Position numbers and translations under genes: made by a program. From a virus: DNA of 25,595 nt. Within the stretch, counting starts at the first letter, position 1, and every line of letters begins with the position of its first letter. This document shows positions 6,672 to 13,343 of the stretch, in pieces. The stretch covers positions 1-25,595 of IMG/VR virus record IMGVR_UViG_3300031951_001099, one strand, 5' to 3'. Below the pieces are notes generated by a model. That model saw only the letters and a list, made by a program, of their open reading frames with translations. It was not told the origin of the DNA and did not search any database.

Positions 6672-7303
6672 TATTTATCTTTTTTGTCTTCAGCTTTCTT
6701 AATCTCTTTCTTACTCTTCTCGATTCTCTCTAATTTAGTCATTAGATCATCGATCTGTGTAGCGATCTTAGCGATATGCTCTTTATGTTTAGAAGCACTC
6801 TTAGGATCATCTTTAGCTAGAGTTAAATGCTCTTTACGCTTCTTTTCAAGCTGATCGATTGCCTTCTTGATTTTACCAGAAGTAGCGTCTTTCTTCTCTT
6901 CTAGAGCAATTGCTTCATCACAATACTTTTGATATGCTTCAGCCGCAATTTGTTGAGCATCTTCTGCACTAGCGTGTACAGTATGAACATCGTTCATGTC
7001 AATATTAAGAGGCTGGATTCCTTCTAAAGGATTGATCTCATATACCATCTTATCAGCAGTAAGACCTTCCATTGGCTTACGTACCATATACATTTTAGGA
7101 ACCTCTAGCGTCATTTCTTCTTTCTTAACCTTCTTAGGAAGACCTTTATGTTTAGTTGCAGCAAACTTTTCTACATCTGATGGCTTCATTGACTTTGCCA
7201 TTGCTTGAGCTTGTTTAGAAGCTTTACCTGGCTTCATAGCCCCGGTTTGTAAAGCACGAACAATACCCATTAACTTTTGCTGCTGTTTAGATACGGCTGG
7301 CAT
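6671..7303 (-). CDS. DUF3008-like N-terminus fused to a coiled-coil C-terminus
   Basis: 210 residues. Residues 1-56 (M-P-A-V-S-K-Q-Q-Q-K-L-M-G, then A-A-T-K-H-K-G-L-P) match the small DUF3008 family known from phages and bacteria, function unknown. A middle segment (about 60-135) contains M-V-Y-E-I-N-P-L-E-G. The C-terminal 75 residues are a highly charged helix with heptad-like spacing (coiled coil), ending K-K-A-E-D-K-K-D-K. A motif resembling AATATTTAT lies about 17 bases upstream, inside the end of the previous gene. It is probably structural or scaffold-like, but this is inference only. Confidence 0.8.
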   Translation of the reverse strand: MPAVSKQQQKLMGIVRALQTGAMKPGKASKQAQAMAKSMKPSDVEKFAATKHKGLPKKVKKEEMTLEVPKMYMVRKPMEGLTADKMVYEINPLEGIQPLNIDMNDVHTVHASAEDAQQIAAEAYQKYCDEAIALEEKKDATSGKIKKAIDQLEKKRKEHLTLAKDDPKSASKHKEHIAKIATQIDDLMTKLERIEKSKKEIKKAEDKKDK

Positions 7304-7319
7304 ATACTTTTAAGATTTA

Positions 7320-7898
7320 CTAATAAATATCTTGCTTCTTCCATTCTTGGATCCTCTTCTTGAGCTCTTCATGTATGGCCTGTTTGTCTCCACCAGACCA
7401 AGATTCAATATCACCTTGCTCAGAAACAAAGGTATCTTTTTCTTCAAGCCATGAGTCCAAAGCCCTTTCAAAGTCTTCTAGGCTAGCATTCTTATTAGAA
7501 TTGAGAATGTTTTTCTGGTAGTCTTCAAACTTACCTTCAGCTTTTAACTTGTCCTCCATTTTAACCACACAGTCAAAACACATTTGGTGAATAGAAAACA
7601 TCTTCTTGTTAAGATCGTCTACCTTCATAGGTTTACTACAACAAGGGCAAGAAATAGGTAGTATTGCTAAATGCTTAAGTTTGTCTAGCTTAGTAATAGA
7701 CTGCTTGATGCCATTCTTGATGGTCCACTTCTTTCCATCTTCTTCCCAAACATCACCTTCTTTATGATCTTGTGTTTGTTTTTCCCAGCCTGCTTGGACT
7801 TGGGTTCTATCACCAGATTTACCAGTGATTAGGTTTCGCATTCTTTGAACATCGCGTTTCGAAAACTCTTTCTTGAGTGTTGACTCATTAGGTACCAT
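7320..7898 (-). CDS. Zinc-ribbon protein, unknown function
   Basis: 192 residues. The N-terminus M-V-P-N-E-S-T-L-K-K-E-F-S-K-R-D-V-Q-R-M is one I recognise from a conserved T4-like phage protein. A four-Cys zinc-binding unit is visible as C84-P-C86-C87 and H104-x-x-C107-x-x-C110. W-E-x-D-G-x-K-W-T-I (51-60) forms a short beta unit. The C-terminus is helical and charged. A 19-base gap separates it from the upstream gene. It may bind nucleic acid or protein; the sequence does not decide. Confidence 0.8.
   Translation of the reverse strand: MVPNESTLKKEFSKRDVQRMRNLITGKSGDRTQVQAGWEKQTQDHKEGDVWEEDGKKWTIKNGIKQSITKLDKLKHLAILPISCPCCSKPMKVDDLNKKMFSIHQMCFDCVVKMEDKLKAEGKFEDYQKNILNSNKNASLEDFERALDSWLEEKDTFVSEQGDIESWSGGDKQAIHEELKKRIQEWKKQDIY
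7321..7330 (-). promoter_or_regulatory. AATATTTAT-like motif upstream of the DUF3008-like gene
   Basis: Minus-strand ATATTTATTA, 17 bases before the ATG at 7303. It overlaps the last codons of the upstream gene, so it may simply be coding. Listed because similar motifs sit before other starts in the same orientation. Confidence 0.25.
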
Positions 7899-7917
7899 AT
7901 AACTTAACTTTTTGCTA

Positions 7918-9210
7918 CTATATTATTTCAGTTTTTGCTAATACCTCTGGATTAAGGTATTTAGGAATGAACTGCTTATATACTCTGCTACGTTTTTCGT
8001 CTGTTCCTTTAATTATAATATTATCTATTTCTTCTTCATATTGGTAATAGAACTCATTAATTATCTTAGCTATTGTCTGAAGGATATTTCTAGCGTCACC
8101 TTCACCTGTCATCTGAAATGTATCTATCTTGTTAAAGTCTCCTGCATCTATTCCAAATGATACTTCGAACTCTCTAGCTCTTTCTTTTGAGCTGAATATA
8201 ACTTTATACGTATTTTTTTCATTTTTAAAAGTATATTCAACGTCTATTAAACTATTATCCTCTTCATCATATGTAGTATCGTACTCAGAAAAAGGATAAG
8301 CTATCTCTTGTAGTCTAAACTTATCTAATATCGCGCTTACTTGATCATAAGACCTGTACGTGATAGCAATACCACCAATCTCTTTCCATGGAGCAAGATT
8401 TGGATAGTAGTCGTCTATCAACATAGACCTTCTAATCTCTTCTGGCGTTTTGTCTTTGATTGCTTCAAACTTCTTACCAGTATTAGCGAACATAATATCT
8501 TTTGGCTGAGGTGACAAGTTCTCTTTAATCCACTCTAACTTACCTTCTCTAGCGTGAATAAATTTACCTGGGCTTGTCAATATGATTGGGTTATACTTAG
8601 ATATCTTGGTCCACAATTCACGACCTCCTTTTAACCAAGGCATCTTTGACCAATAAACTACACCTACTCTATCTACAGCTTCTTCCATAGCCTTTTGGCC
8701 TTTTTCTTTAGCGTACTCTCTAGGTGGTACACCGTAGTAGTGTTCAAACCTACTGTCGAAGTCGCATAGCACACCGTCCATATCACAATAGATCTGAATA
8801 CGTCCAGACTTTTCTGCCTCATATATTTCTTTTAGTGAAGGAATAACTGTCTCATAAATAAGATCATTGACGCGGCCATAATCACGCATCATAACACCAG
8901 CTAAAGAATTAGCTTGGTTTTCGATCTCAGAGCCAGTGTCTCCAGAACCTGGTTTGATCATGCCTAGTTCGTTTTGTCTATGGTGAACTAGTTCATGGCC
9001 TAGTGTTCTAAGCACATCAGCAAGGTTTCTATTACCTATATAAACTTGTAACGCTTTATCTTGACTATTGTATTGACCAAAACTATGGCGTTTAACAGCC
9101 CATTTTCTGTCATTTACAAACTGAATTTTAGGGAGCTGTTTAATGTCAAGCTTATTTTTGGCAAACTCAACAAAGTCTAATACTATTTCTTGTCTTTGCT
9201 GGTTTGTCAT
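7918..9210 (-). CDS. Zinc metallopeptidase-like domain fused to HAD nucleotidase-like domain and a third phage domain
   Basis: 430 residues; the ATG overlaps the upstream stop (ATGA). Domain 1 (1-120) carries H72-E-L-V-H76 (HExxH zincin signature) and a downstream E95/E97...A-N segment, as in SprT/ImmA-like peptidases. Domain 2 (about 138-298) is a HAD phosphatase close to the NT5C 5'(3')-nucleotidase type: D143-M-D145-G-V (motif I), L-T-S-P (211-214, motif II) and L-I-D-D (264-267, motif IV). Domain 3 (about 303-420) resembles a beta-rich domain found alone in many marine phages, ending S-R-V-Y-K-Q-F. The tripeptides L-K-E (126-128) and L-Q-E (300-302) sit exactly at the two junctions, each followed by Ile. 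It probably acts on nucleotides; the peptidase target is unknown. Confidence 0.8.
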   Translation of the reverse strand: MTNQQRQEIVLDFVEFAKNKLDIKQLPKIQFVNDRKWAVKRHSFGQYNSQDKALQVYIGNRNLADVLRTLGHELVHHRQNELGMIKPGSGDTGSEIENQANSLAGVMMRDYGRVNDLIYETVIPSLKEIYEAEKSGRIQIYCDMDGVLCDFDSRFEHYYGVPPREYAKEKGQKAMEEAVDRVGVVYWSKMPWLKGGRELWTKISKYNPIILTSPGKFIHAREGKLEWIKENLSPQPKDIMFANTGKKFEAIKDKTPEEIRRSMLIDDYYPNLAPWKEIGGIAITYRSYDQVSAILDKFRLQEIAYPFSEYDTTYDEEDNSLIDVEYTFKNEKNTYKVIFSSKERAREFEVSFGIDAGDFNKIDTFQMTGEGDARNILQTIAKIINEFYYQYEEEIDNIIIKGTDEKRSRVYKQFIPKYLNPEVLAKTEII

Positions 9211-9797
9211 TTCATTATCTTTAATAACCTTCCAAATACATCTTTGGTAACTCCTTTGTTATAAGCTGCATCTGGAATAAACTTCTCGAACTCTTTTATG
9301 TTGCCTTGCTTAACAGCCGCACGCATCTGAGTTGCAGATATTCTACCGAACTGGTCAGGTATTACTTCTTTTCTTACACGATCAGGGAATCTTTTCTGTA
9401 TTGCATCAAAATAGCCTAGGCCTTCTACTTCTTCAGCCCCTCCTGCTACATAGACAGGATCAACTTCACGGTTAGCGTCTAGAAAAGAGAAAATGTCTTT
9501 GATAGGTGTAGACTCTTTTGAAATAGTTACCTTGATCTTAGGGTTAGGTTCTGCTTTCAAATACTCTGTCCATATATAAAGAGAGTCTTGTGGTGTTATA
9601 CCAAATTTAGTTACATTTGAAATAACAACATAGACTCTGTTGATATAAGGTTTAGATGCTAAGTATTTGGCAGCTTCGAAGTGACCTTTATGTGGTGGTT
9701 TGAATTTGCCAGGATAAAAGCATGGTCCAACATCTGAAGACGCTTCTCTTAAAATGTCTTCTGCTATTTGTCTACCGATATGGTCTATATTGATCAT
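9207..9797 (-). CDS. Nucleotidyltransferase (NMNAT/cytidylyltransferase-like) with N-terminal LRE leader
   Basis: 196 residues. The class I nucleotidyltransferase signature is clear: Y-P-G-K-F-K-P-P-H36-K-G-H39 (28-39) and I-S-A-T-Q-M-R (153-159, the ISSTxxR motif). Such enzymes transfer a nucleotidyl group (NMN, FMN, pantetheine phosphate or CTP substrates); the exact substrate cannot be read here. Residues 1-18 precede the domain and end I-L-R-E|A (15-19), matching the LxE leader of neighbouring proteins, and could be cleaved without touching the active site. It overlaps the kinase gene upstream and the HAD fusion downstream by 4 bases each, so the three are made together. An NAD-related role is possible, not shown. 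Confidence 0.85.
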   Translation of the reverse strand: MINIDHIGRQIAEDILREASSDVGPCFYPGKFKPPHKGHFEAAKYLASKPYINRVYVVISNVTKFGITPQDSLYIWTEYLKAEPNPKIKVTISKESTPIKDIFSFLDANREVDPVYVAGGAEEVEGLGYFDAIQKRFPDRVRKEVIPDQFGRISATQMRAAVKQGNIKEFEKFIPDAAYNKGVTKDVFGRLLKIMK

Positions 9798-10579
9798 TTG
9801 GAAATAAACGATTTTGCTTTTGAAACAGCTTGGCTCATGTCTTGTACTTTTAAGCTCTCAACCTGCTTCTCAATTTTATCAAACTGCCCAGAAAGTATGT
9901 CTATCTGCTTGTCTACTAGTGCTTTAGACTTTGCTATCTCTTCAGGGCTTTTCTGTTTAGTAGGATCTTTTCTGAATGTTGATTTGAACTCACCAGATGA
10001 TAACAGACTCTCAAAGAACTCTTTCAGCTTGTCTTGCTTGAAAGCCTTTTCAAACTCACCAACCATCTTCTTCTCTTCATCAGACATTGTAGTCTGTACT
10101 AGAAAGAACTTGTCACCAAACGCTTTCTTATACGTCTCAATGTTCTTGTAGATATTGTTCCAGCTACTTAGAACACCGACAGTTGGTACTTTCCTCTCTC
10201 TTTTAAAGTTACGAAGAAAACTAACGATCGGGTTAGAATATACCATGACCATCATGATATCGTAGCCACTATCTTTAATCGACAAGATTCTATCTACATT
10301 TGAAGCAGTAGTGTCGTACAAGAAGTTCTTGCCACTTTTTACCGTCTCAGGAAGGTCTATTTTGTCAATCTTACTAGAAGCTTTGGCAAGATTATTAAAC
10401 ATGTCAGACTCTGGGTCTTCTACATATTTATCTGCATTTAACTCTACCCAGCCATTTTTTACTAGGTCTGGTCTAATCTGTTTAACAAAAGTAGATTTAC
10501 CAACTCCAGCCCCACCAGCCATAATAATTGCCTTCTTCTGGCCTTTCACCTCATTTAATAAGTCTAGTAGCTTAATCAT
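9794..10579 (-). CDS. P-loop kinase, zeta-toxin/polynucleotide-kinase-like, with MIKLLDLLNE leader
   Basis: 261 residues. The Walker A motif is G22-G-A-G-V-G-K28-S-T30. N48-A-D50, D89-T-T91 and an Arg-rich lid (R123, R127, R129) fit the zeta-toxin/kinase group that phosphorylates small molecules or polynucleotide ends. Residues about 165-261 are helical and charged and not typical of the family. The leader M-I-K-L-L-D-L-L-N-E|V nearly repeats the start of the 2619-3206 protein and ends in LxE only about 10 residues before the first strand. No antitoxin-like partner is adjacent, so a toxin-antitoxin role is unlikely. The substrate is unknown. Confidence 0.75.
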   Translation of the reverse strand: MIKLLDLLNEVKGQKKAIIMAGGAGVGKSTFVKQIRPDLVKNGWVELNADKYVEDPESDMFNNLAKASSKIDKIDLPETVKSGKNFLYDTTASNVDRILSIKDSGYDIMMVMVYSNPIVSFLRNFKRERKVPTVGVLSSWNNIYKNIETYKKAFGDKFFLVQTTMSDEEKKMVGEFEKAFKQDKLKEFFESLLSSGEFKSTFRKDPTKQKSPEEIAKSKALVDKQIDILSGQFDKIEKQVESLKVQDMSQAVSKAKSFISK

Positions 10580-10584
10580 ACTAC

Positions 10585-10594
10585 TATAAATATT
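10585..10594 (-). promoter_or_regulatory. AATATTTATA motif upstream of the kinase gene
   Basis: The minus strand reads AATATTTATA 5 bases before the ATG at 10579, one of the few true gaps in the left block. The complement reads TATAAATATT, which contains the T4 late -10 sequence TATAAATA in the opposite direction. Whether this is a promoter, a translation leader or chance cannot be decided. Confidence 0.35.
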
Positions 10595-11388
10595 TACGAC
10601 CCTAACTTAACCGTATTAGGAAGGGTTAAGAGTTCAATGTCAGTCTCTGGGTGCATAATCTTGTAAGTTTCGTAAGTGTGCAAGAACATTTGGAAGTATT
10701 CGTCTAAGGTCTTTTTACCTTCCATGATCTCCCAGCCTGCACCTTGCATTTTCTTCCCAGTCTTATCAGGCCCTCTTTTGCTAGACTTAAGCCAGATAAT
10801 ACCATTACGGTCTACTGTCTGAAGGTATCTCTCTTCATAAGCCTTTGTGTAAGCAGACATCTGTAGATAGTAGCTCTCGTGAATATTGTTAGACGTTTTA
10901 ATATCTAAGATCCACTTCTGACCGTTTAACTCTACAAGTAGATCTAATGTTCCAGAGTACTTATGAGTATCACTATACATAAACTCTTCAGATAGTAGTA
11001 GTGTTGGTTTATAGGTGGTCCAGAAGTCAACAAAAGACAAGATCATCTTCCATACATGTGTATGATAGTTAACTCTACCATCAGACTCAATCCAACGAAT
11101 CTCTTCACCACGAAGAAACTTTTCTACGGCTTCATGTACTTGTGTTCCTTCATCACCAGCACGCCTCATAACAATATCAGCATTATGTCCCATGTCTTTC
11201 AACCATGTTTCAAAGAAAGAACCTTTAGGGAAATAGCCTAAGATTGTAGTGACAGAAGGATAAAAAACACCAGGAGACCTTTGATAGTATCTAGAGTCGT
11301 GAAGTGTGATTTGTCTAAGATCAGGATCAGTTTCAACAATACGTTTCAAGAATTTATCCTTGTAAACGTTCTTTGACTGTTCAATCAT
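10594..11388 (-). CDS. PD-(D/E)XK nuclease, RecB/Cas4-like exonuclease family
   Basis: 264 residues. The RecB-family nuclease motif order is visible: G-T-Q-V-H85-E (81-86), E134/E135, G-T-L-D149-L-L, L-D162-I-K164-T, then Y-Y-L-Q176-M-S-A-Y (173-180). These residues bind metal and cleave DNA in the family. T4-like phages carry related nucleases near primase/helicase genes, which fits the adjacent primase (4-base overlap). Probable role: DNA processing during replication or recombination. It has no leader of the LxE type, as expected for a replication protein. Confidence 0.85.
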   Translation of the reverse strand: MIEQSKNVYKDKFLKRIVETDPDLRQITLHDSRYYQRSPGVFYPSVTTILGYFPKGSFFETWLKDMGHNADIVMRRAGDEGTQVHEAVEKFLRGEEIRWIESDGRVNYHTHVWKMILSFVDFWTTYKPTLLLSEEFMYSDTHKYSGTLDLLVELNGQKWILDIKTSNNIHESYYLQMSAYTKAYEERYLQTVDRNGIIWLKSSKRGPDKTGKKMQGAGWEIMEGKKTLDEYFQMFLHTYETYKIMHPETDIELLTLPNTVKLGS

Positions 11389-12314
11389 ATTAATTGAATT
11401 TTCTTGAGTAGAAGGTCTGCAAATGAAAGTGGCTTTGCTTTGTGTAGCAGTTTAGTCATGTATTCAAAGCCTAGATCCGATGGATCTTTTCCTTCTAACT
11501 CGATTAAATATACCTCTTTCCCATGATCGAGAAGAGTTTGTGAATAATTAAGAGCTTCTTTTAAAGCGTCTTTGTCTAATGCTAAATATACTGTTTTTAC
11601 TTCAGATTCTACTAATTTCATCATGAGTGACTTAGGAATAGTCTTTCCAAATAATGGGATTGCGTTACGTTTAATTGCAATCGCATCAAAGATTCCTTCA
11701 CATAGTATAACTGGAACAGACCAATTAACGAAGTACTCAAGCCCTATCAATTCTGTTTTATTACAACTTGGTGCGTCTATTTTCTGAAATGGATCTTTCT
11801 CAAATGATCTTGCTATGAAGTAGTTGATGTTCCCATCACTATTATAAGAAGGAACCACAATCTTATTTCTGTATCTTCCAGTCTTACAATAGCCGATGTT
11901 GTATTTTTGTATGTCTTGTAGACTGATCTGTCTTTTCTTCAAATAAGCTAAAGCGTGTCTTGCTTCTAGTGACTTATCTGGGTTAGATAAAGAGATAAAT
12001 TCTTCTGGTAGGGTTACTTTATTAGACTTCGTGGTATCAATCTTGGTATTGTCTCCTTGAAAATAGGTTTTCATCTCAAGTGTCTTCTCTGTTGGTGCAT
12101 CGATCTTTTTAAAGAGTGACACTGGTGTTTTACCTTTTGTAGCCGGGTGACAAGTCCAACAGTTATATTGGCCAGTCTTGATATTGATTATAAGTTTAGG
12201 GTTATGGTGTTTACATATAGGGCAATAGAAAGCGTAGTCCATAGTAGTCTTTGAACCCTTTCCTTTACCTAATACTGTCTCCAGAAGACCTAAAACGAGT
12301 AATTCTTTGTCCAT
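11385..12314 (-). CDS. DNA primase (zinc ribbon plus TOPRIM)
   Basis: 309 residues. The zinc ribbon is Y-C31-P-I-C34 and N-C52-W-T-C55 (with nearby His). The primase core follows from about 115 (A-Y-L-K-K-R-Q-I-S...Y-N-I-G-Y). The TOPRIM residues are E206-G (L-C-E-G-I-F-D) and D247-K-D249 (L-A-L-D-K-D-A). This matches a compact phage DnaG-type primase, the functional counterpart of T4 gp61, that makes RNA primers for lagging-strand synthesis. It is the first gene of the leftward block, beginning 354 bases from the first rightward gene. The upstream leader is A/T-rich without a Shine-Dalgarno sequence. Confidence 0.9.
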   Translation of the reverse strand: MDKELLVLGLLETVLGKGKGSKTTMDYAFYCPICKHHNPKLIINIKTGQYNCWTCHPATKGKTPVSLFKKIDAPTEKTLEMKTYFQGDNTKIDTTKSNKVTLPEEFISLSNPDKSLEARHALAYLKKRQISLQDIQKYNIGYCKTGRYRNKIVVPSYNSDGNINYFIARSFEKDPFQKIDAPSCNKTELIGLEYFVNWSVPVILCEGIFDAIAIKRNAIPLFGKTIPKSLMMKLVESEVKTVYLALDKDALKEALNYSQTLLDHGKEVYLIELEGKDPSDLGFEYMTKLLHKAKPLSFADLLLKKIQLI

Positions 12315-12348
12315 CTAGCTAATATAACACAAAAAAACGAGAAAAAAA

Positions 12349-12358
12349 AATATTTATA
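12349..12358. promoter_or_regulatory. AATATTTATA motif in the divergent junction
   Basis: The plus strand reads AATATTTATA; the minus strand reads TATAAATATT, containing TATAAATA. It lies about 50 bases upstream of the structured region (plus direction) and 35 bases upstream of the primase start (minus direction). It sits within long A and T runs, so the match could be compositional. Confidence 0.3.
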
Positions 12359-12407
12359 AAAAAATTTTTCCGTTTCAAATATTTGTTGTATATTGGTTGT
12401 AACTAAC

Positions 12408-12602
12408 GCCGGGTCTAGTTGACTCTACTCCATAGCTTGGTGAGATTCCATGAGTGAGAGTTAGATCAAATAGCCAAGAACGGCTACCAGGAGCTAAGAC
12501 TAAGATATGCTTCAGGTATAGAAAGATAGTCGAAAGTGAAAGTTTAAAAGAATATCGGTAAATCCGACGGTCATAGTCCGCTAGGGCTTTTAAATATAAA
12601 CT
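12408..12602 (+). ncRNA. Candidate structured non-coding RNA in the divergent junction
   Basis: This is the main content of the 354-base gene-free stretch (12315-12668); it has no plausible plus-strand ORF and looks richer in G+C than its flanks. Helices I can pair by eye: 12422-12430 with 12452-12461 (9 bp, one bulged G), TAGCC 12471-12475 with GGCTA 12482-12486, GACTA 12498-12502 with TAGTC 12527-12531 enclosing TATGC 12506-12510 with GTATA 12516-12520, TCGG 12555-12558 with CCGA 12564-12567, and CGG 12568-12570 with CCG 12578-12580. A long-range closure (12408-12410 and 12415-12418 with 12581-12587) would enclose all of these. AGTTTA 12541-12546 can pair with TAAACT 12597-12602 as an alternative or pseudoknot. 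A G-U wobble in the TATGC/GTATA stem favours plus-strand transcription. No known RNA family recognised. Confidence 0.5.
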
Positions 12603-12633
12603 AAGACAAAAAACGACGTCAAACTTCACTTTA

Positions 12634-12655
12634 TATATAGGCAATACCCTATATA
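12634..12655 (+). other. AT-rich hairpin before the first rightward gene
   Basis: An 8-bp stem, TATATAGG (12634-12641) with CCTATATA (12648-12655), and a 6-base loop. It ends 13 bases before the ATG at 12669. No T-tract follows, so it is not a typical terminator; it may shape the 5' end of the mRNA or end the upstream RNA. Confidence 0.45.
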
Positions 12656-12668
12656 ATAAAATCATTTT

Positions 12669-12827
12669 ATGATAGAAGAAAAAATAACAGAAGAACAACT
12701 AGAAGCATTATATATCTATTTATCTTTACACTTTGATACGTTTAAAGATGATGAAAAATTGTTTTGGATAGATTTAATGCAAGAACTAGATAACGAATTT
12801 TTAGAAGAAGTTACAAATTATGCCTAA
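12669..12827 (+). CDS. Small acidic protein, unknown function
   Basis: 52 residues from ATG 12669 to TAA 12825-12827, M-I-E-E-K-I-T-E-E-Q-L-E-A-L at the start and E-E-V-T-N-Y-A at the end. It is acidic and helical. It overlaps the next start by 8 bases, a sign of coupled translation. First gene of the rightward block; no family recognised. Confidence 0.65.
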   Translation: MIEEKITEEQLEALYIYLSLHFDTFKDDEKLFWIDLMQELDNEFLEEVTNYA

Positions 12828-13140
12828 AGTAAAATTGTTGGTTTTGGAAGGATGCATTAGATGTAATGCCCTCAAAAATAAGTTAAACTTTTACTGTAGC
12901 AAATTTGAGTATGTCTCTTGTGATGGAGACAATAAAATTTGTGACTATACTGAAGAATTATCTGGGTGTAATGAATATCCAATGGCGATTGTACTAGATA
13001 TCAATGGAAAGATAACAGAAATAGTGCATTTTACTCAAGACTATGAAATGGTTGGAAAAAAGTACAAATTGATGGATGGGGTAGCAGGCTATTCTGTGTA
13101 CTCGACAGATCAATTAGTAGATTACATAATTAAATTATAA
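12820..13140 (+). CDS. Glutaredoxin/thioredoxin-like CxxC protein
   Basis: 106 residues. C12-I-R-C15 follows a first beta strand (K-V-K-L-L-V-L-E-G), the usual position of the redox pair in glutaredoxin-like proteins. N-E-Y-P-M-A-I-V-L (about 51-59) supplies the expected cis-Pro and following strand. Phage glutaredoxins usually serve as reductants for ribonucleotide reductase; no reductase gene is in the window. The call rests on motif position rather than clear overall similarity. Confidence 0.65.
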   Translation: MPKVKLLVLEGCIRCNALKNKLNFYCSKFEYVSCDGDNKICDYTEELSGCNEYPMAIVLDINGKITEIVHFTQDYEMVGKKYKLMDGVAGYSVYSTDQLVDYIIKL

Positions 13141-13149
13141 ATTAACAAA

Positions 13150-13326
13150 ATGAAATACAAACAACTAATACAAAAGAAGATATTCGAACTGAATAATTTT
13201 CTTAACGGGCAAGATGCCCTTTTATCAACTGGGAGATCTATTGATGAACTTAGAGCTCACATTGAAAGAATGAAAGCTAAACTTTTAGAGATCGAAACAC
13301 TGATCAATAGTGAAAATGAAGGTTAA
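13150..13326 (+). CDS. Small helical protein, unknown function
   Basis: 58 residues, ATG 13150 to TAA 13324-13326. Two charged helices separated by a turn (N-G-Q-D-A-L-L-S-T-G-R), with a likely coiled coil from I-D-E-L-R-A-H to L-I-N-S. The start follows an A-rich leader (ATTAACAAA). Too short for a family call. Confidence 0.6.
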   Translation: MKYKQLIQKKIFELNNFLNGQDALLSTGRSIDELRAHIERMKAKLLEIETLINSENEG

Positions 13327-13343
13327 TCAAAAAAAAATAAGTT

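Noticed and set aside
9794-10579. Toxin-antitoxin system (zeta toxin)
   Set aside because: No epsilon-like or other small antitoxin gene adjoins; the gene is embedded between enzymes in an operon, so a metabolic or nucleic-acid kinase is more likely.
10585-10594. Canonical T4 late promoter TATAAATA
   Set aside because: The sequence is present only on the strand pointing away from the kinase gene, toward no gene start on the plus strand; kept as a motif of unknown role.
12490-12535. Group I intron core (GACTA...AAAGATAGTC resembles the R and S elements)
   Set aside because: The P7-like pairing exists, but no P3 partner was found, the C-G pair next to the bulge is missing, and no split gene flanks it; the similarity is limited to short strings.
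12634-12655. Rho-independent terminator
   Set aside because: The stem is AT-rich and no T-run follows on either strand; kept only as a hairpin.
12375-12698. 107-codon minus-strand ORF in the divergent junction
   Set aside because: Covers the structured region and the start of the 12669 gene, has a low-complexity Phe/Tyr N-terminus and no recognisable domain; best read as a chance frame over an RNA.
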